Below, piece after piece: positions 12,130 to 51,779 of a stretch of 64,000 nucleotides of DNA (position 1 is its first letter; each line of letters starts with the position of its first letter). Below the pieces are notes generated by a model. That model was not told the DNA's origin and made no database searches. It saw only the letters and a program-made list of their open reading frames with translations. The stretch spans positions 17,961,306 through 18,025,305 of the forward strand of contig CM034236.1 in NCBI GenBank assembly GCA_019916065.1, written 5' to 3'. Both the position numbers and the translations under genes were made by a program. The stretch is from Vitellaria paradoxa (Eukaryota; Streptophyta; Magnoliopsida; Ericales; Sapotaceae).

Positions 12130-12396
12130 TGTTTCCATCAAGAGTATACAATAATATAAACAATAAAGTTGCCCCCTCCCTAACAACTTAAGGCAAGTGA
12201 GATGGTGGTTAACACAAGTTTAACATGGTATTAGGGTAGACAAATGTCCTTGGTTCAAACCTCACCACTACCCTAAAGTAAATACACGCATGTATCTGGC
12301 CTTGTCAAAAAGAAAAAAAAGAAAAGTCAGACGGGCTGCAGGCCCCTTTTTAACAATTTAAGCTTGTAGATGAGAAGGCGGTTAACAAGTTTAACA
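12130..12396 (+). mobile_element. TRIM-like remnant next to a splice acceptor
   Basis: Two direct copies of a TAACAA(C/T)TTAAG ... GCGGTTAACA-type block lie at about 12180-12225 and 12350-12396, each ending in GTTTAACA. The first is followed by TGGTATTAGGGTAG, a decayed copy of the iMet primer site. This LTR tail (CTTAACAACTTAAG ... AACATGGTATCAGAGC) is familiar from plant TRIM elements. The upstream limit is uncertain. Confidence 0.55.
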
Positions 12397-12406
12397 GTTC
12401 TAATGA

Positions 12407-40472
<28,066 letters not shown>

Positions 40473-40932
40473 CGTAGGGTGGTTTTATCGTGGTGAAAAT
40501 TTATTGTGGTCTTGCAGAAGGAAAATTCCAGGTGAGGTCTGGGGAAAATCTTGAAAAAAACACGCCTTAATTGTAGGTTGTAGATTGTACCATAGAAACT
40601 TGACACAATGGTAAACCTTTTTTTCAGTTGATGGAGGTGCGTATATTGCCCCAAATGACTAAATATAGATAACATACTTGGATATCTATTATTAATAATG
40701 GCTGTTTGCATGATTTAGAATCATGATTTGAAATTTGGAATTGAGTACTAGTAATATGTTCTATGTAAAACATGAAACATCTACTTCTAAGCATTTTTAA
40801 TTGAGATACGAATATACACTAGGTTGCATAAAAAAGTTGTTTTTGCATCAATCCAAATCCCAAAAGGGCCCCGTTCAATGGGCTACTCTTACCATACCCT
40901 AGAAACTTGACAAGGTAGGCTTTTCTTTAGCA
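40473..40932 (+). other. Probable GBA2 3' untranslated region and flank
   Basis: No gene recognised between the stop codon and the solo LTR. The 3' end of the transcript cannot be placed from sequence alone. Confidence 0.45.
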
Positions 40933-41618
40933 GGGGTTGTACACACAAATTTCGTGTTTAAAAAATAAATAAGAAATTGCAGTAACAAATCAAATTTTAT
41001 TGATGTAGAAAAAGATGGATTACAATATCTGAATTTCCAATCAAAGAAATAAAATCCGCTGATTCTTCTCTTCGAAAGTTGATGCGAGGGCTTGCAGCTT
41101 GATCACGAATCAATACGTGTGTCTTCTTGTTGCTTGAGAGTCTGTGGGGCCTTGATAACTTGATCCAGCAGAGTCTCCTTGTGTGCAGAAGAATGTCCCT
41201 TTATGCTTGGTAGTGGCCCCTATTTATAGATGTGTGAGAGAGAGTAACAGTTGGACTTTCTCTTAGATAATTATCTTATTATTTATTAAATAAAATAAAA
41301 AAAATAATATCAAAGGATTTGGATAATACCATACTTATTAAATAATTATCTCTTTTTTATTTATTTTTAAGAGATAAATATTAAAAAGTATTTAATTATT
41401 TTTAATAGTGGGTCAAAGCTGACAAGTGGCATAATTTAATTGGTGAAGTCTAGTTATCTTTAGGTTGCTCACGTGGTGACTTGTGATTCATCCACGTACG
41501 TAATTGTACTGAAATCTTCCACAAGACACGTGGCAAGATATGATATGGTGATTTAATTGGACTTTTATTTAACACGTGACAATATTTAATTAATCAAAAT
41601 TTGTGTGTCTACAGGGGT
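40933..41618 (-). mobile_element. Solo LTR, 676 bp, TSD GGGGT
   Basis: 40938-41613 is bounded by TGTACACACAAAT on the left and by ATTTGTGTGTCTACA on the right, i.e. TGTAGACACACAAAT ... ATTTGTGTGTACA on the minus strand. GGGGT flanks it exactly (40933-40937 and 41614-41618). On the minus strand a TATA box (TCTATAAATAGG, complement of 41219-41230) lies mid-LTR, supporting minus orientation. No internal domain is present, as expected after LTR-LTR recombination. The family was not identified. Confidence 0.85.
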
Positions 41619-41821
41619 ATTTGCTCAGTGGCTTATTCAACGGTTCTTTCATTCTTTTTGCCTGTTGGTACTGTTTTTAATCCTTCCATCTGGTGCACCT
41701 CTTGGATGATTAAGAGAGAATGACCATGATTTAATTAAATTATTAAGTAGGAAAAATAAAATATGGCCGCAGTCTTTGGTAGAATTTTGACTTAACAGAA
41801 CTTGTTAATTAGGTCTTAAAG

Positions 41822-41842
41822 TTTTTTTTTTTTTTTTTTTTT
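41822..41842. repeat. Poly-T run
   Basis: Uninterrupted T run of about 20 bases. It could be a retroposon tail on the minus strand, but no body was recognised. Confidence 0.7.
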
Positions 41843-41854
41843 AAGAGATCAAAT

Positions 41855-42180
41855 TTGATCTTCGATTACCTTCAACCCCTGCCCCAACCTATCCATCTAA
41901 CCCCTGCCCCAACCTGCCCAGCGCCGCAGCCAAAGCCGCGGCTGCGCCCCCATCCCCCACTCAATACCCATCATTCTTACAAAACCTTATTTCTCCTGCC
42001 AATCACCACTGTCCCATCCTCTGCAACCAGCAACCGCTGCTGCCACTACCATCGCCGCCACTCCTTACCACCCACTTTCCATCATTACTACAAACTCCAT
42101 TCCCACACATTTAGGTTGTCTTCAATCATCCCAAATCCCAACACCAACCATCCTAAACGCACAAAAAAATAACAATAAAA
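41855..42180. other. C-rich low-complexity stretch
   Basis: Locally GC-rich. ACCCCTGCCCCAACCT occurs twice near 41874 and 41899, followed by GCCGCAGCCAAAGCCGCGGC. A 105-codon Pro/His-rich frame is present but shows no recognisable family, so it is not called as a gene. Confidence 0.5.
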
Positions 42181-43668
42181 TAAAATAAATCAAAATGGTG
42201 GCACCACGCCCCGCTTCCACCGTGGAATCCTCCAAGCGATAGGAATCCCATTTTATTTTTTTCAGCAATGTTCAAAACTTCCAAAGGTTCACCCAAAAGG
42301 TTTTACTCTCTGCATCTGCATCATGTACATACAGTCGAACAATTTCATTTTCTCCCCTGCAGTCAAGAAATAAGCAGATTTTACAGAGAGATGGAGAACC
42401 ATTCTTGGCTTTGTCCCCCAAGCAATTTTATCATCCGGCTAAGTAGGATACAAATGCTGCTGTTGGAAAATTCATGTATTTGAACACGATTTTTGTAAAT
42501 GACAGGCCAGTATAACATCATTAATTGTTGGTCCATCTGGGTCCATGTGAGTTCCATTAATGACATTAATATCTTTCATTCACTTTTGTTCAAATTCACA
42601 AGTGGAGTGAATATAGAGAAATTGGCTTAAAAGAGAGCACCGTTGGCAGTGCAAAATTTGGTATGGTATAAACATGGTGCAATGGGTTATTTGTCCATGA
42701 ATCCTTTGGTTGTACATATGGTGTAAGTGTATTATCCAACGTTAAATAAATTAAAAAAAAAAAACATAGTATTAAAGGTTATACTTGTGCAAATGTGAAA
42801 TTGTTTCTACAAAATTGTAAGTTCTTCAATTTTTGTTATTTTAGTTTATTGAATAAAATTGGAGGTAGAATCCAAATTCTTGAAATTATAAGGCTTTGTT
42901 TGGCTACAAAAATATTTTAGTGTTTTACGTAAATTAAAATAAAAAAAGGTAATGTTTCCTAAAAATGTGTTAAAGTTCCATTGGAACAATTTTCTTTTCT
43001 CTAATAATCATTTTCTTAGTAAACAAAAGACAAGTTTAAACGGTCAAACCAAATAAATCATAAATTTACATAGGGCGGGGATCACTCTTCTATTAACTTC
43101 CCTCACTTCACAATAACTTTAATGATAAAGAGTAATGTAAAGCGGGAAGAAATTAATAAAAGAGTGCATTTATCATTTCCTATTTGCATATTCTTGAAAA
43201 CAAAAATTGGCATGTAAACATAATTTCCACAAACAGTGCACCCATCCACAAGAAACATTATCATCGCTGTTAACAGACGTCACTACTGCTGACAAAGCTG
43301 TTGAGATATATAATTTATATGTATACATCCTTACTTGGTGATAGATTTAGCAATGGATCATATTTGATCCAAATCTAATCTAAATTCGATTCAATAATAT
43401 TCAATTAGGTCCGACAGATTAAATTGACTGGATATGTCTAGATCCATTAGATTTAATGATTAACGAATTTGAATTTGGGTCTAGATCTAGATCAAGGTCG
43501 ATTTACCAGACTTATTATTAAGTATTTTTTTTAATTTTTAAAATATGCGAATAAAATATAAAAAACTATTAAACATAAAAAAGTTATATAAATTAAAAGT
43601 TACACAAAAATTAAATAAAAAGAAAAACTTATGGAAACAATACCAACTTATACACTGCACACACTCGA
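42181..43668. other. No gene seen; one short imperfect hairpin
   Basis: AT-rich. An inverted repeat of about 24 bp lies at 43083-43107 and 43142-43166 (CACTCTTCTATTAACTTCC versus the complement of GGAAGAAATTAATAAAAGAG). No coding or RNA gene was recognised. Confidence 0.5.
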
Positions 43669-45588
43669 CTTTTTTTTTTTTTTTTACGGATGTTGGAACC
43701 AGTATATCAGGATTTGTTGTCGGAACGAAACTATTTAAAAATTTACTGTTAATGAGAAAACACGGTATCATACCGCAGTTATGATTGCTTACAAAAATGA
43801 AGAAATGCAGTTTGAAATAGTGGTTCTGGAAGAACCGCGATTTGAAATCGCAGGTATTGCGAACAACCGCCTTCTAAAAATGCGGTTTTATGGTCATGTG
43901 ATCAATCACTCTCTCAGTTAGGTAATTTATAAATAGAATGTTTGAGATTATATTTTATGTTTTCGCCCCATCAGACTCCTGTGAATGTAAAAAACACATT
44001 TCTTGTTTCCATTTATGGGTGTGTATTCTTTCAAAATTTTGCAGTGAATGTGTGTATAATATATATATTTTTTATAACAAATTAAATAATATTTTTTTAA
44101 ATTTTTTTATAACTATATATATATATATATTAAATTACATTGTGTCTAAAAAGTGAATACAGTAAAAAATGGATATTATTTACAAAATTTAATAGACATT
44201 TAATATGAAATGTCATGTAATTCTCCGAAATCTTCTTGTTAAAATGATCATAAATAGTTAAAGGGGAATTTTGTTTTTCTATTTTGTGTAACGAGAATTT
44301 AATAATTAGTTCTTGAAGAGGAAAAAAAAAGTATTACACTAAAGGCTCTTGTTTGGTAATATTAGCGTTTATCTATTTATATTTTTTTGTTATCATTTTT
44401 TTTTGAAATGAAAATTAAAACTATGTTTGGGAAAGTAATTTATTTGCAATAATTAATTTATATTTTAATAAAATATTTTATTTTTTAAAATTTTTAAAAA
44501 ATTAAATGAATTTAATAAAATATATTTTATATTAATGTAATTAATTATCAAATTGTTTTAATTAAATTATTTATTAAATATAATTTAATTCAAAAAAATA
44601 AAACATATTAAATATAATTTATTAAAAATAATTTAATAATTAATTTAATTTAATTATATTATTTATTAAAAATAATTTAGTTTAATAGAATATTTGAATA
44701 AATAATTCATTTTAACATGTTGCGAAAAAATACATATTAAATTTAATTAATTTTTTAAAATTTTTAATAAATTAAATATTTTATTAAAATATAAATTAAT
44801 TACTGCAAATAAATTACTTTCCCAAAACAGTTTTAATTTTCATTTAAAAAAATGATAACAAAAAAATATAAATAGATAAACGGCAACATTATCAAATAAG
44901 AGCATTTAGTGTAATACTTTTTTTTTTCCTCTTCAAAAACTAATTATTAAATTCTCGTTACACAAAACAGAAAAACAGAATTCCCCTTTAACTATTTATG
45001 ATCATTTTAACAAGAAGATTTCGGAGAATTACATGACATTTCATATTAAATGTCTATTAAATTTTGTAAATAATATCCATTTTTTACTGTATTTACTTTC
45101 TAGACACAATGTAATTTAAAAAATATATATAGTTATGAAAATTTTTAAAAAAATATTATTTAATTAGTTTTAAAAATATATATATTATACACACATTCAC
45201 TCCAAAATTTTGAAAGAATATACACCCATAAATGGAAACAAGAAATGTGTTTTTTACATTCACAGGAGTTTGATGGGGTGAAAACATAAAATATAATCTC
45301 GAACATTCTATATATAAATTACCCAACTCAGAGGGTGACTGTCCGCACGACTATAAAATCACGTTTTTAGAAGACGGTTGTTCGCAATACCCGCGATTTC
45401 AAATCGCGGTTCTTCCATAACCGCTATTTCAGACAGCGTTTCTTCATTTTTCGTAAGCATCCACAATTGCAGTGTGATACTGTGTTTTCTCATTAACAGT
45501 AAATTTTTAAATAATTTCGTTTCGACAACAAATCCTGATATACTGGTTTCAACATCCGTAAAACAAAAAAAAAAAAAAAAGTCCGATA
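43669..45588. repeat. Large palindrome (foldback), arms about 0.9 kb each
   Basis: The left arm starts ACTTTTT...ACGGATGTTGG. The right arm is its reverse complement, ending CCGTAAAAC-A-run-GT. Matching blocks run through the arms: CCAGTATATCAGGATTTGTT, ATGAGAAAACAC, AAATCGC/GCGATTT, CCCCATCA(G/A)ACTCCTG, TTTCTTGTTTCCATTTATGG and CCGAAATCTTCTTG. Where I compared them the arms look more than 90% identical. The centre, near 44640, is nearly pure AT. There is no protein frame and no clear target duplication. It may be a foldback or long-TIR DNA element, or an inverted pair of copies. Confidence 0.8.
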
Positions 45589-45599
45589 GTAACAGGTCC

Positions 45600-46920
45600 T
45601 GTAATAACATTTTTGTGGAAAAACGTGTATAGATAAAATATATATATTTCTAATGAATAGAAATATTTTTTTATTATTTTTTCTGGTGGTCAGAAAGCAA
45701 TCCAGGCCTTGAAGTTGGTCGCGCTGTGGTGGCGGTGTGCCATTACTATTATATAAATAATAGTTCTCCAAACATATAGCAAAATGGAGTTGCTCTCGCT
45801 CTTAATTTCAAAATTGTCTAAATACAAGCTTTGAGGGCTTTTATATATACATATATAATTCAATGTATATCTATATGTTGACGTATAGTGTATATATATT
45901 GAATAAAATATATTCATATTTTTGTGAAATAATAGTTTTAAAAATTAATTTTTAAAACTGGTTAGATCTAGATAGATAGATTAGGATCTAAATCTTACAA
46001 AATCGGATCTGGTTATTTTTGGATCTGAGTCAGATCCATTATTATTGAATCTATAACAGGTATGAGTATGAGAATCTAATTCAGATCTTACCGGCCTACT
46101 TTGTGATCACTCTTTCTAATCTAGGATTGATAGGATGTTACTCATATTATTTTGGAAGAAATCGGAACTGTTATTTTAAATTTAACAGTCGCATTATCAT
46201 TTATTTTGAATTAAAATAATATGAGTGCATTTGAATCGTTTGATCAAAATTCAATAGCCACCAATTCAATGTCACGGCTCTGACATAACTAAATTTTATC
46301 GACTTCCCCCTTGTTATAAACATAACTAAATTTTATCGACTTCCCCCTTGTCATTTTATAACCACGCTTCCTAATTTATGGTAGAATGCTCTCCAATTAA
46401 AGGTATATATTTCCTTTGATACTTTTCTCCATTGGCCACAACATCGTCATTCATTGTTTGTTTTACAAAACATATATATATATACATAATTTCTTTATTC
46501 TATATACATAATTTCTTTATTCCTATTCTTTCTATATAGTAAGAGAGCGATTGTATTACCATGAGTTGATTCACTGAATTTCGCTCTGTCAACTGAGTGA
46601 CCTCTTTTTACTGCCTGTTGGACTCATTTGTTGTAGCATTTTCTCTTACAATTTTATTTGAAGTGGCATTCCACTAGTTCTATTAATATAGTTTTTATGA
46701 TAAATTAAAAATAAATTTTAAGTATAACAATATTTAAAATAAAATTAATATTAATTTAACAAATATTAAATGTATATAAATATCATAAAATAAAAATAAT
46801 AAATAAAATGAATAAATGAGTTTTTTTTTTTTTTAAATATCTTCATTTTCAAGTAACTCAATAGTATAGATTTACCAATCTCACACTTCTTTAATTACCA
46901 AAGTTTCAACTAATCTAACA
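45600..46920. other. No gene seen; short tandem duplications
   Basis: AT-rich. Direct repeats include ACATAACTAAATTTTATCGA blocks at about 46283-46350 and ACATAATTTCTTTATTC at about 46486-46525. A GATCT-rich stretch occurs at 45960-46090. Confidence 0.5.
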
Positions 46921-46921
46921 A

Positions 46922-47305
46922 GGATGCCGAAGGCAGGGCTAGTGACTGGAGCGAAGTCGTAACAAGATAGTTGCAGTGTAAAGTGCCGCTAGATCACCTC
47001 TTTTTAGGGAGAGCTAATACTTGTTGGTATTTTGGTTTGACACTGCTTCACATCCAAAAAGAAGAAAACTCTCTCTAAGTAAAACTTGAAAATAAAAGTT
47101 TTCTTTCGTTTTTCGACGGTGATGCAAGACCAAACTCATGAGTTTATTATCCCAGAAGGTCATAACAAGTTGATAGGATCTCCCTTTTTATGTCCCCATG
47201 CCCTCCCACCTCTCGTATGGCGACATGAATGTGAAAAAAGGAAAAAGAAGTATGGGGTTTCTCTTACTTTTGGCATAGCAACTCCCATTGGGATGTCGCA
47301 TGACG
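46922..47305 (+). pseudogene. Plastid-derived fragment 1: 16S rRNA 3' end and 16S-trnI spacer
   Basis: GGATGCC-AAGGCAGGGCTAG, GTGACTGGAGCGAAGTCGTA and AGATCACCTC are the 3' end of chloroplast 16S rRNA (to about 47003). The downstream GGGAGAGCTAATACTTGTTG, GGTTTGACACTGCTTCACA and CAAACTCATGAGTTTATTAT is the plastid spacer before trnI-GAU. Many substitutions and small deletions show it is a nuclear (or possibly mitochondrion-derived) copy. Confidence 0.88.
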
Positions 47306-47499
47306 GAATTTGGTCATGTTAGGGTTGTAGTTGATGGTTAGTTCTTACTTTCATCTTTACTACAAAATTGGTCTTGTTAGATAATTCAAATTTTGATACA
47401 TCTATTTTAATTAATGAACAATATATTCAATTATGAGATTTTTTTGAGATTTTATCTAATCAATTAGTAATTTGTATACATTGTTTGGATATATTCTGA

Positions 47500-47870
47500 T
47501 TCAATCCAGGCTCTCTTATTGAATTGTCATTCAATGAGTATTTTCAATATTATGCATTAAAGAGGACTCAAACCTCTATGCTTTTTAGCACAAGATTTTG
47601 CGTCTTGTGCGTCTACCTTTTCAGCACCAAGGCATCTTGAAAATGATTCATATTCCATGAATATGATATCTATCTAGTATGCTGTATGGCATATATGACA
47701 AAGGTGGAGTGTTGGAGTATTGCTATTGATCAGTCATGTCATATAGGCTTGAGTTAGACATCTAATTGCTTTAATTTCAATTATCCAGAGCATGCCTTAT
47801 ATATAATATGGACAATCAAACTTATCTCTTAATTCAATATAATCCAAAAGACATACCCAAATAAGAAGAG
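47500..47870 (-). pseudogene. Plastid-derived fragment 2: trnL-CAA region
   Basis: Complement of 47553-47633 matches chloroplast trnL-CAA (GCCTTGGTG, GGTAGACGCAC, GGTTTGAGTCCTCT), 81 bp as in the organelle. The base 5' of the CAA anticodon is G instead of the invariant T33, and the acceptor end is mutated, so it is not functional. The flanks (GATTCATATTCCATGAATAT, GAGCATGCCTTATATATAAT) also look plastid. Confidence 0.8.
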
Positions 47871-47879
47871 ATGTAAAAA

Positions 47880-48490
47880 ACAATTCTGGTTAGAATTAAT
47901 AGGCCTTCAAATTGTTTGAAAGAATTGAAAGTTTTCTTATTAGATGATCATGATACTTCCAAAAAGTCAAAATTCTTGATCAACAGAGAACCAATATCAC
48001 CATTTTTGTTCAATAAGATACTAAAGTGGATGATGGACTTATTCCATACTAGAAATAATCGCACAGAATCCTTTAATAACATGAATTCCTATTTCTTAAT
48101 TTTATTCCACGATTAAGACAATTAGTTGAATCCCATAAAATAATTTCATAAAAGTTCATTGATTATTCTTCTTATAAAGTAAATTGACCTCGATTCTTGA
48201 ACCACATCACTTCTCCTTCTATTGTAATCAAAGATTTCCTTTTATGTGGAAAAGGATTGTATCAATAATTTTGATTTTATGTATAGACAATTCATCAATA
48301 TCTTGTGCATTCACAACAAAATATTTTCTTTGTGCATCAGTGAAAAAAAAAAAAAAAAAACTTTTGTGGGAAGAGATACTATTTTACCAATCAAGTCACA
48401 TGTATTTAACATATTCATACATAATAGTTTTCAGAAAGTGGTGACGAAACGTATAACTTGTACAAATCTTTCCATTTTCCAAGTTGACTC
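47880..48490 (+). pseudogene. Plastid-derived fragment 3: internal ycf2 segment
   Basis: 47916-48116 encodes [38 protein letters not shown] and [11 protein letters not shown], matching an internal part of chloroplast Ycf2. After a break, 48184-48480 continues with the next Ycf2 part ([45 protein letters not shown]). Frameshifts and an A run at 48342 break the frame. It is a small piece of a >2,000-residue protein. Confidence 0.87.
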
Positions 48491-48524
48491 GATGCATTCA
48501 TTCATAAAATCCTATATCAAATAA

Positions 48525-48790
48525 TTAATGATGATCCAAATCTATATCTGTTTTTTTTTTTTTCTTATGAAAATGGATGAATTGGTGCGAATGGATTCCA
48601 TATTGAATAAAGAATTGAATATTTAATGATTTGATCAAATTATTTACTCTATAGTTTGATAGATTTTTTGAAGAACTGATTAATTGAATGAGAATAAAGA
48701 TAGAGTTTCATTCTACATGTCAACACCCACAATAATGAAATTTATAGTAAAAGGAAAATCCGTCAACTCTAGATATCATCAGGGTTCCTG
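48525..48790 (+). pseudogene. Plastid-derived fragment 4: trnL-UAA intron and 3' exon
   Basis: GAAGAACTGATTAATTGAAT, GAGAATAAAGATAGAG, CATTCTACATGTCAACAC and ATGAAATTTATAGTAA match the 3' part of the chloroplast trnL-UAA intron. It runs into a mutated 3' exon (GGAAAATCCGTCAACTCTAG ... CAGGGTTC). Confidence 0.8.
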
Positions 48791-50270
48791 ATGAGAATTA
48801 ACAAGCAACACCGAAGGAACCATTGCATGTATCCATTGGACTAATTATAAGGGCTAGGATTAAGAGAATCAAAGAAGCATTAAATAGGTTGATTCATGAC
48901 ATTTGGGCCGAGTAAGTTTCAAGGAATTATTCTAAGGTGCTGTCAAATATAAAGTTGGGCTCAAAGTAGAATTAAGCCTTAATCCATGTGATCCAAACAA
49001 GAAAGGGACCCGTTTAGTATGTGACATGGGGGTGGATATATAAGGCTTATACGAATTGAGCTAGATTAAATATGTAGCGCGGGCTTTGTTTAAATTATTT
49101 GTATTTATGTTTCATTTGACATAGGCTGGACATTAATTAACCTAAGCCCATGCCTAGTTTTGGATTTTGATTAAATTAGGGTTTCTTTATGATTTCTTAT
49201 GCAAGATATATAAAGCGTGTAAGATATCTTTTGTGGGAGATGATTTTTAAATTATATGAGATGGAGAGAACTTTCTCTTCGATTATTCATTGAACTTTCT
49301 AAATTTATCAAAGATTTCATCTTTGTGGTATTCAAATCTTATACATTCTGTTCTTGATTCCAGTAATTATTAGATCGGGCTTGTTGATATAATTTTAACT
49401 TTATTGGGGTAAGTACTCTAATTTTTGATATGCATTCTAGGGTTCATCCTTTAAGATTGGCATCAAATCATGTCACTCTATCCCTAAAATCTTATTTAAG
49501 TCCTTAACTATTTATCCTAATATTTTTCGTTAGTAGTTCCAAATTCGTTATCTTTCTCGTTTACTTTACTCTTTCATAAATGGATCTGAGCAGAAATGTT
49601 TTTCTCTTATCACAAGCTTGTAGAATTGTGATATATACTTCTATGGCACTATTTTTTGTCCATAGTTTTGCATCCATTTGTAATAGTTTTGATTATAAGA
49701 CTTCTTCAAGAAGTTTTATGGAGTATATGTAGCAAAATTCATAATAGTCTATGATCAGTTCCCAATTTGCTATACGATTGTCCATAACTAAGTTTTTGTT
49801 GCATTTTTGCTGTAGCAGTCTCGAAATAGTTTTTGAGCAATTTGCTAATAATGTTATAGCCAACAACCATTTTAAAACATAATTGTAGTTTAATTCGCTA
49901 TTGTTCCCCTTCTTGTTTCGCGACTATTTTTTAGTTCATTTTTGTAGCATATTTTGTTGGGGTATTTTACTCCAGTTTTGTTGCCAATGTTTGCTTCTCA
50001 TTTTATCACACGCTTATCGATGCCATTTTCATGAAGTCTCACTAATCTCATGGTTGTCTGTGATCTTGTTAGTAATTAAATTCAAGCTACATCACCATCA
50101 CAAAGTTCCTTTATTTTTATTTTATCTTCTCTCGTGGGTTGAATGACTCTGATGGGTATTTATATTATGTGATCTATTGATTTTAATGACATATGAATGC
50201 ATATTTTAATGGGTCCTACTCCAGATTGTGAAAATCTGAGGCATGACAACTTGGATGATGGTTCCTGCAT
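48791..50270. other. No gene seen
   Basis: AT-rich sequence with no recognisable element ends or protein homology. Confidence 0.45.
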
Positions 50271-50281
50271 TGGTGGAGCGG

Positions 50282-50351
50282 TGTGGCTCCCTCTTTTCTA
50301 CCATTGAATCATCACTCCCTTTATGATCCAATGGTAGAGAGGGGGCGCTAC
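50282..50351. repeat. Short hairpin, ~29-bp arms
   Basis: The left arm (TCCCTCTTTTCTACCATTGA-ATCAT) pairs with the right arm (ATGATCCAATGGTAGAGAGG-GGGCGC) with few mismatches around a loop of about 10 bp. It could be a MITE tip or a transcribed hairpin. Confidence 0.6.
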
Positions 50352-50784
50352 ATCACCATAGGCCCGCCTTAGCCAAAAAACTTTGGTAATAAGAGGTTTA
50401 GGATTCGTCACTATTCTCCATGCAACATTTGTTTAAACAAACCCAAATTCGGCCCTAATATATACTCATACCTCATGGATAGGTTCACACGTCTTCCTAA
50501 CTATCCCAACACAACCCGTTGCCCTTCTTTTTTTCAAATAAAAGTGGGCTTTTTTTGTTTAATCTTTTTTAAAGTTATGGCATAACTTAAAGTTACAATT
50601 GATTGGATAGAATAAAAATATAATAATAAATATGAGTATTTTATTCTCTTATTTAGTTAAATTTTTGGAGAATTACAATATGAGAGAAAAAATCGGGATA
50701 TTTACATTAGTATAATTTAAAAAGTAACAATGTACAAAAATAGGCAGCAGGAGAAGTATTTGCAAAAATTGACCTGGTGTCGGT

Positions 50785-50895
50785 AGTGTTACTGACGACA
50801 TTATGTCGTCAGTAAAATTGACGACACAAGAACTGCATGTCGTAAGTGGTATCGACGAGACCCCACTCATGTCGTCACCAGCAATGACGACACCA
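50785..50895. repeat. Cluster of GACGACA palindromes, CACTA-like subterminal repeats
   Basis: A perfect 10-bp palindrome ACTGACGACA-TTA-TGTCGTCAGT lies at 50791-50813, and TGTCGTCA ... TGACGACA at about 50870-50893, with further TGTCG/CGACA words between. CACTA transposons often have such subterminal arrays, but no CACTA terminus was found. Confidence 0.4.
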
Positions 50896-51707
50896 TGAAC
50901 TCCCTCCCACCATAAAAAACAACATTACACTTACACCTTTAGCTATGAAACTAGCAAATGCCCATGCAAAACACGGACTGTCTATGTCACACCCTGGATT
51001 TTCATAACCCGAATGCCTGGGGTTGACTTGGGATTTAAAATGGGTATAAAAATAAGATGATAATAACACGCTGTCACTTCCCAAAATTTTCCTCCAAACT
51101 GGGTTGACCTGCAATAAAAATTTAAGGTATCTAAAATCCCTTGTTTATCCTAAACAATATTTATAAGTCATTAGACTGAATCATTTGATGGGATTCAACT
51201 ACAGGGCACAAAATAAAAATAGAGAATAGTATTACAGAGCCATCTAAGCGTCCCAACCACGCGATTAACATTACATATCAAATAAAAACAAGTAGGTCAA
51301 AAATTACAATCACAAATAAAGTCTACTAGTACTGTGCAGGAAAGAAAAAAACAAGAGACAACTCTTCTGATGGAATATTTAAGAGAAATTAATCTCTTTC
51401 CAACTCATCTTCAATATCCCTGTGCTTAATATCCTGAAAAAATATTCTCACAAAAGGGTGAGCTACTAAAGCCCAGTAATCAAAATCTCCAAGGTGTCTA
51501 TATGCAGTGGTAATAATACTACACTGTATTAGATAACTCAATACAGTGAATGTGATTAGGTGGCATACTGTTCATGCAACAATTAATTCAATAGATTCCA
51601 ACTGAATAATATAAATTATACTTACAACGGTTCGATGAAACCGTTACCGTAACTACTATTTTGCTTATGTAAAAATAGTTAAATATTGATGTGTGTACCA
51701 CAATGAA

Positions 51708-51779
51708 GTCTGTGTCGCAGTGGTAGGGATCTCAGATTTAGATCTTCAAGATCTCGGGATCAAACCCCGTAACGATACA
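51708..51779 (+). repeat. tRNA-like module 1 (outer copy)
   Basis: A-box-like TGTCGCAGTGGTAG and B-box-like GGGATCAAACCCC with tRNA-like spacing. The same block is in the inner copy at 55240-55312 on the minus strand. No full cloverleaf was established, so it is not called as a tRNA gene. Confidence 0.5.

Noticed and set aside
41855..42172. 105-codon Pro/His-rich open frame
   Set aside because: C-rich low-complexity sequence; no family resemblance, and the frame results from composition.
46922..47003. Bacterial or genuine nuclear rRNA gene
   Set aside because: Only the last ~80 bp of a plastid-type 16S gene, with mutations, followed by the plastid spacer.
47553..47633. Functional tRNA-Leu (CAA) gene
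   Set aside because: Plastid-derived copy with T33 changed to G, acceptor-stem mutations and neighbouring degraded plastid DNA.
51708..51779. Genuine tRNA gene
   Set aside because: A and B boxes are visible, but I could not pair an acceptor stem and T stem convincingly; recorded as tRNA-like only.
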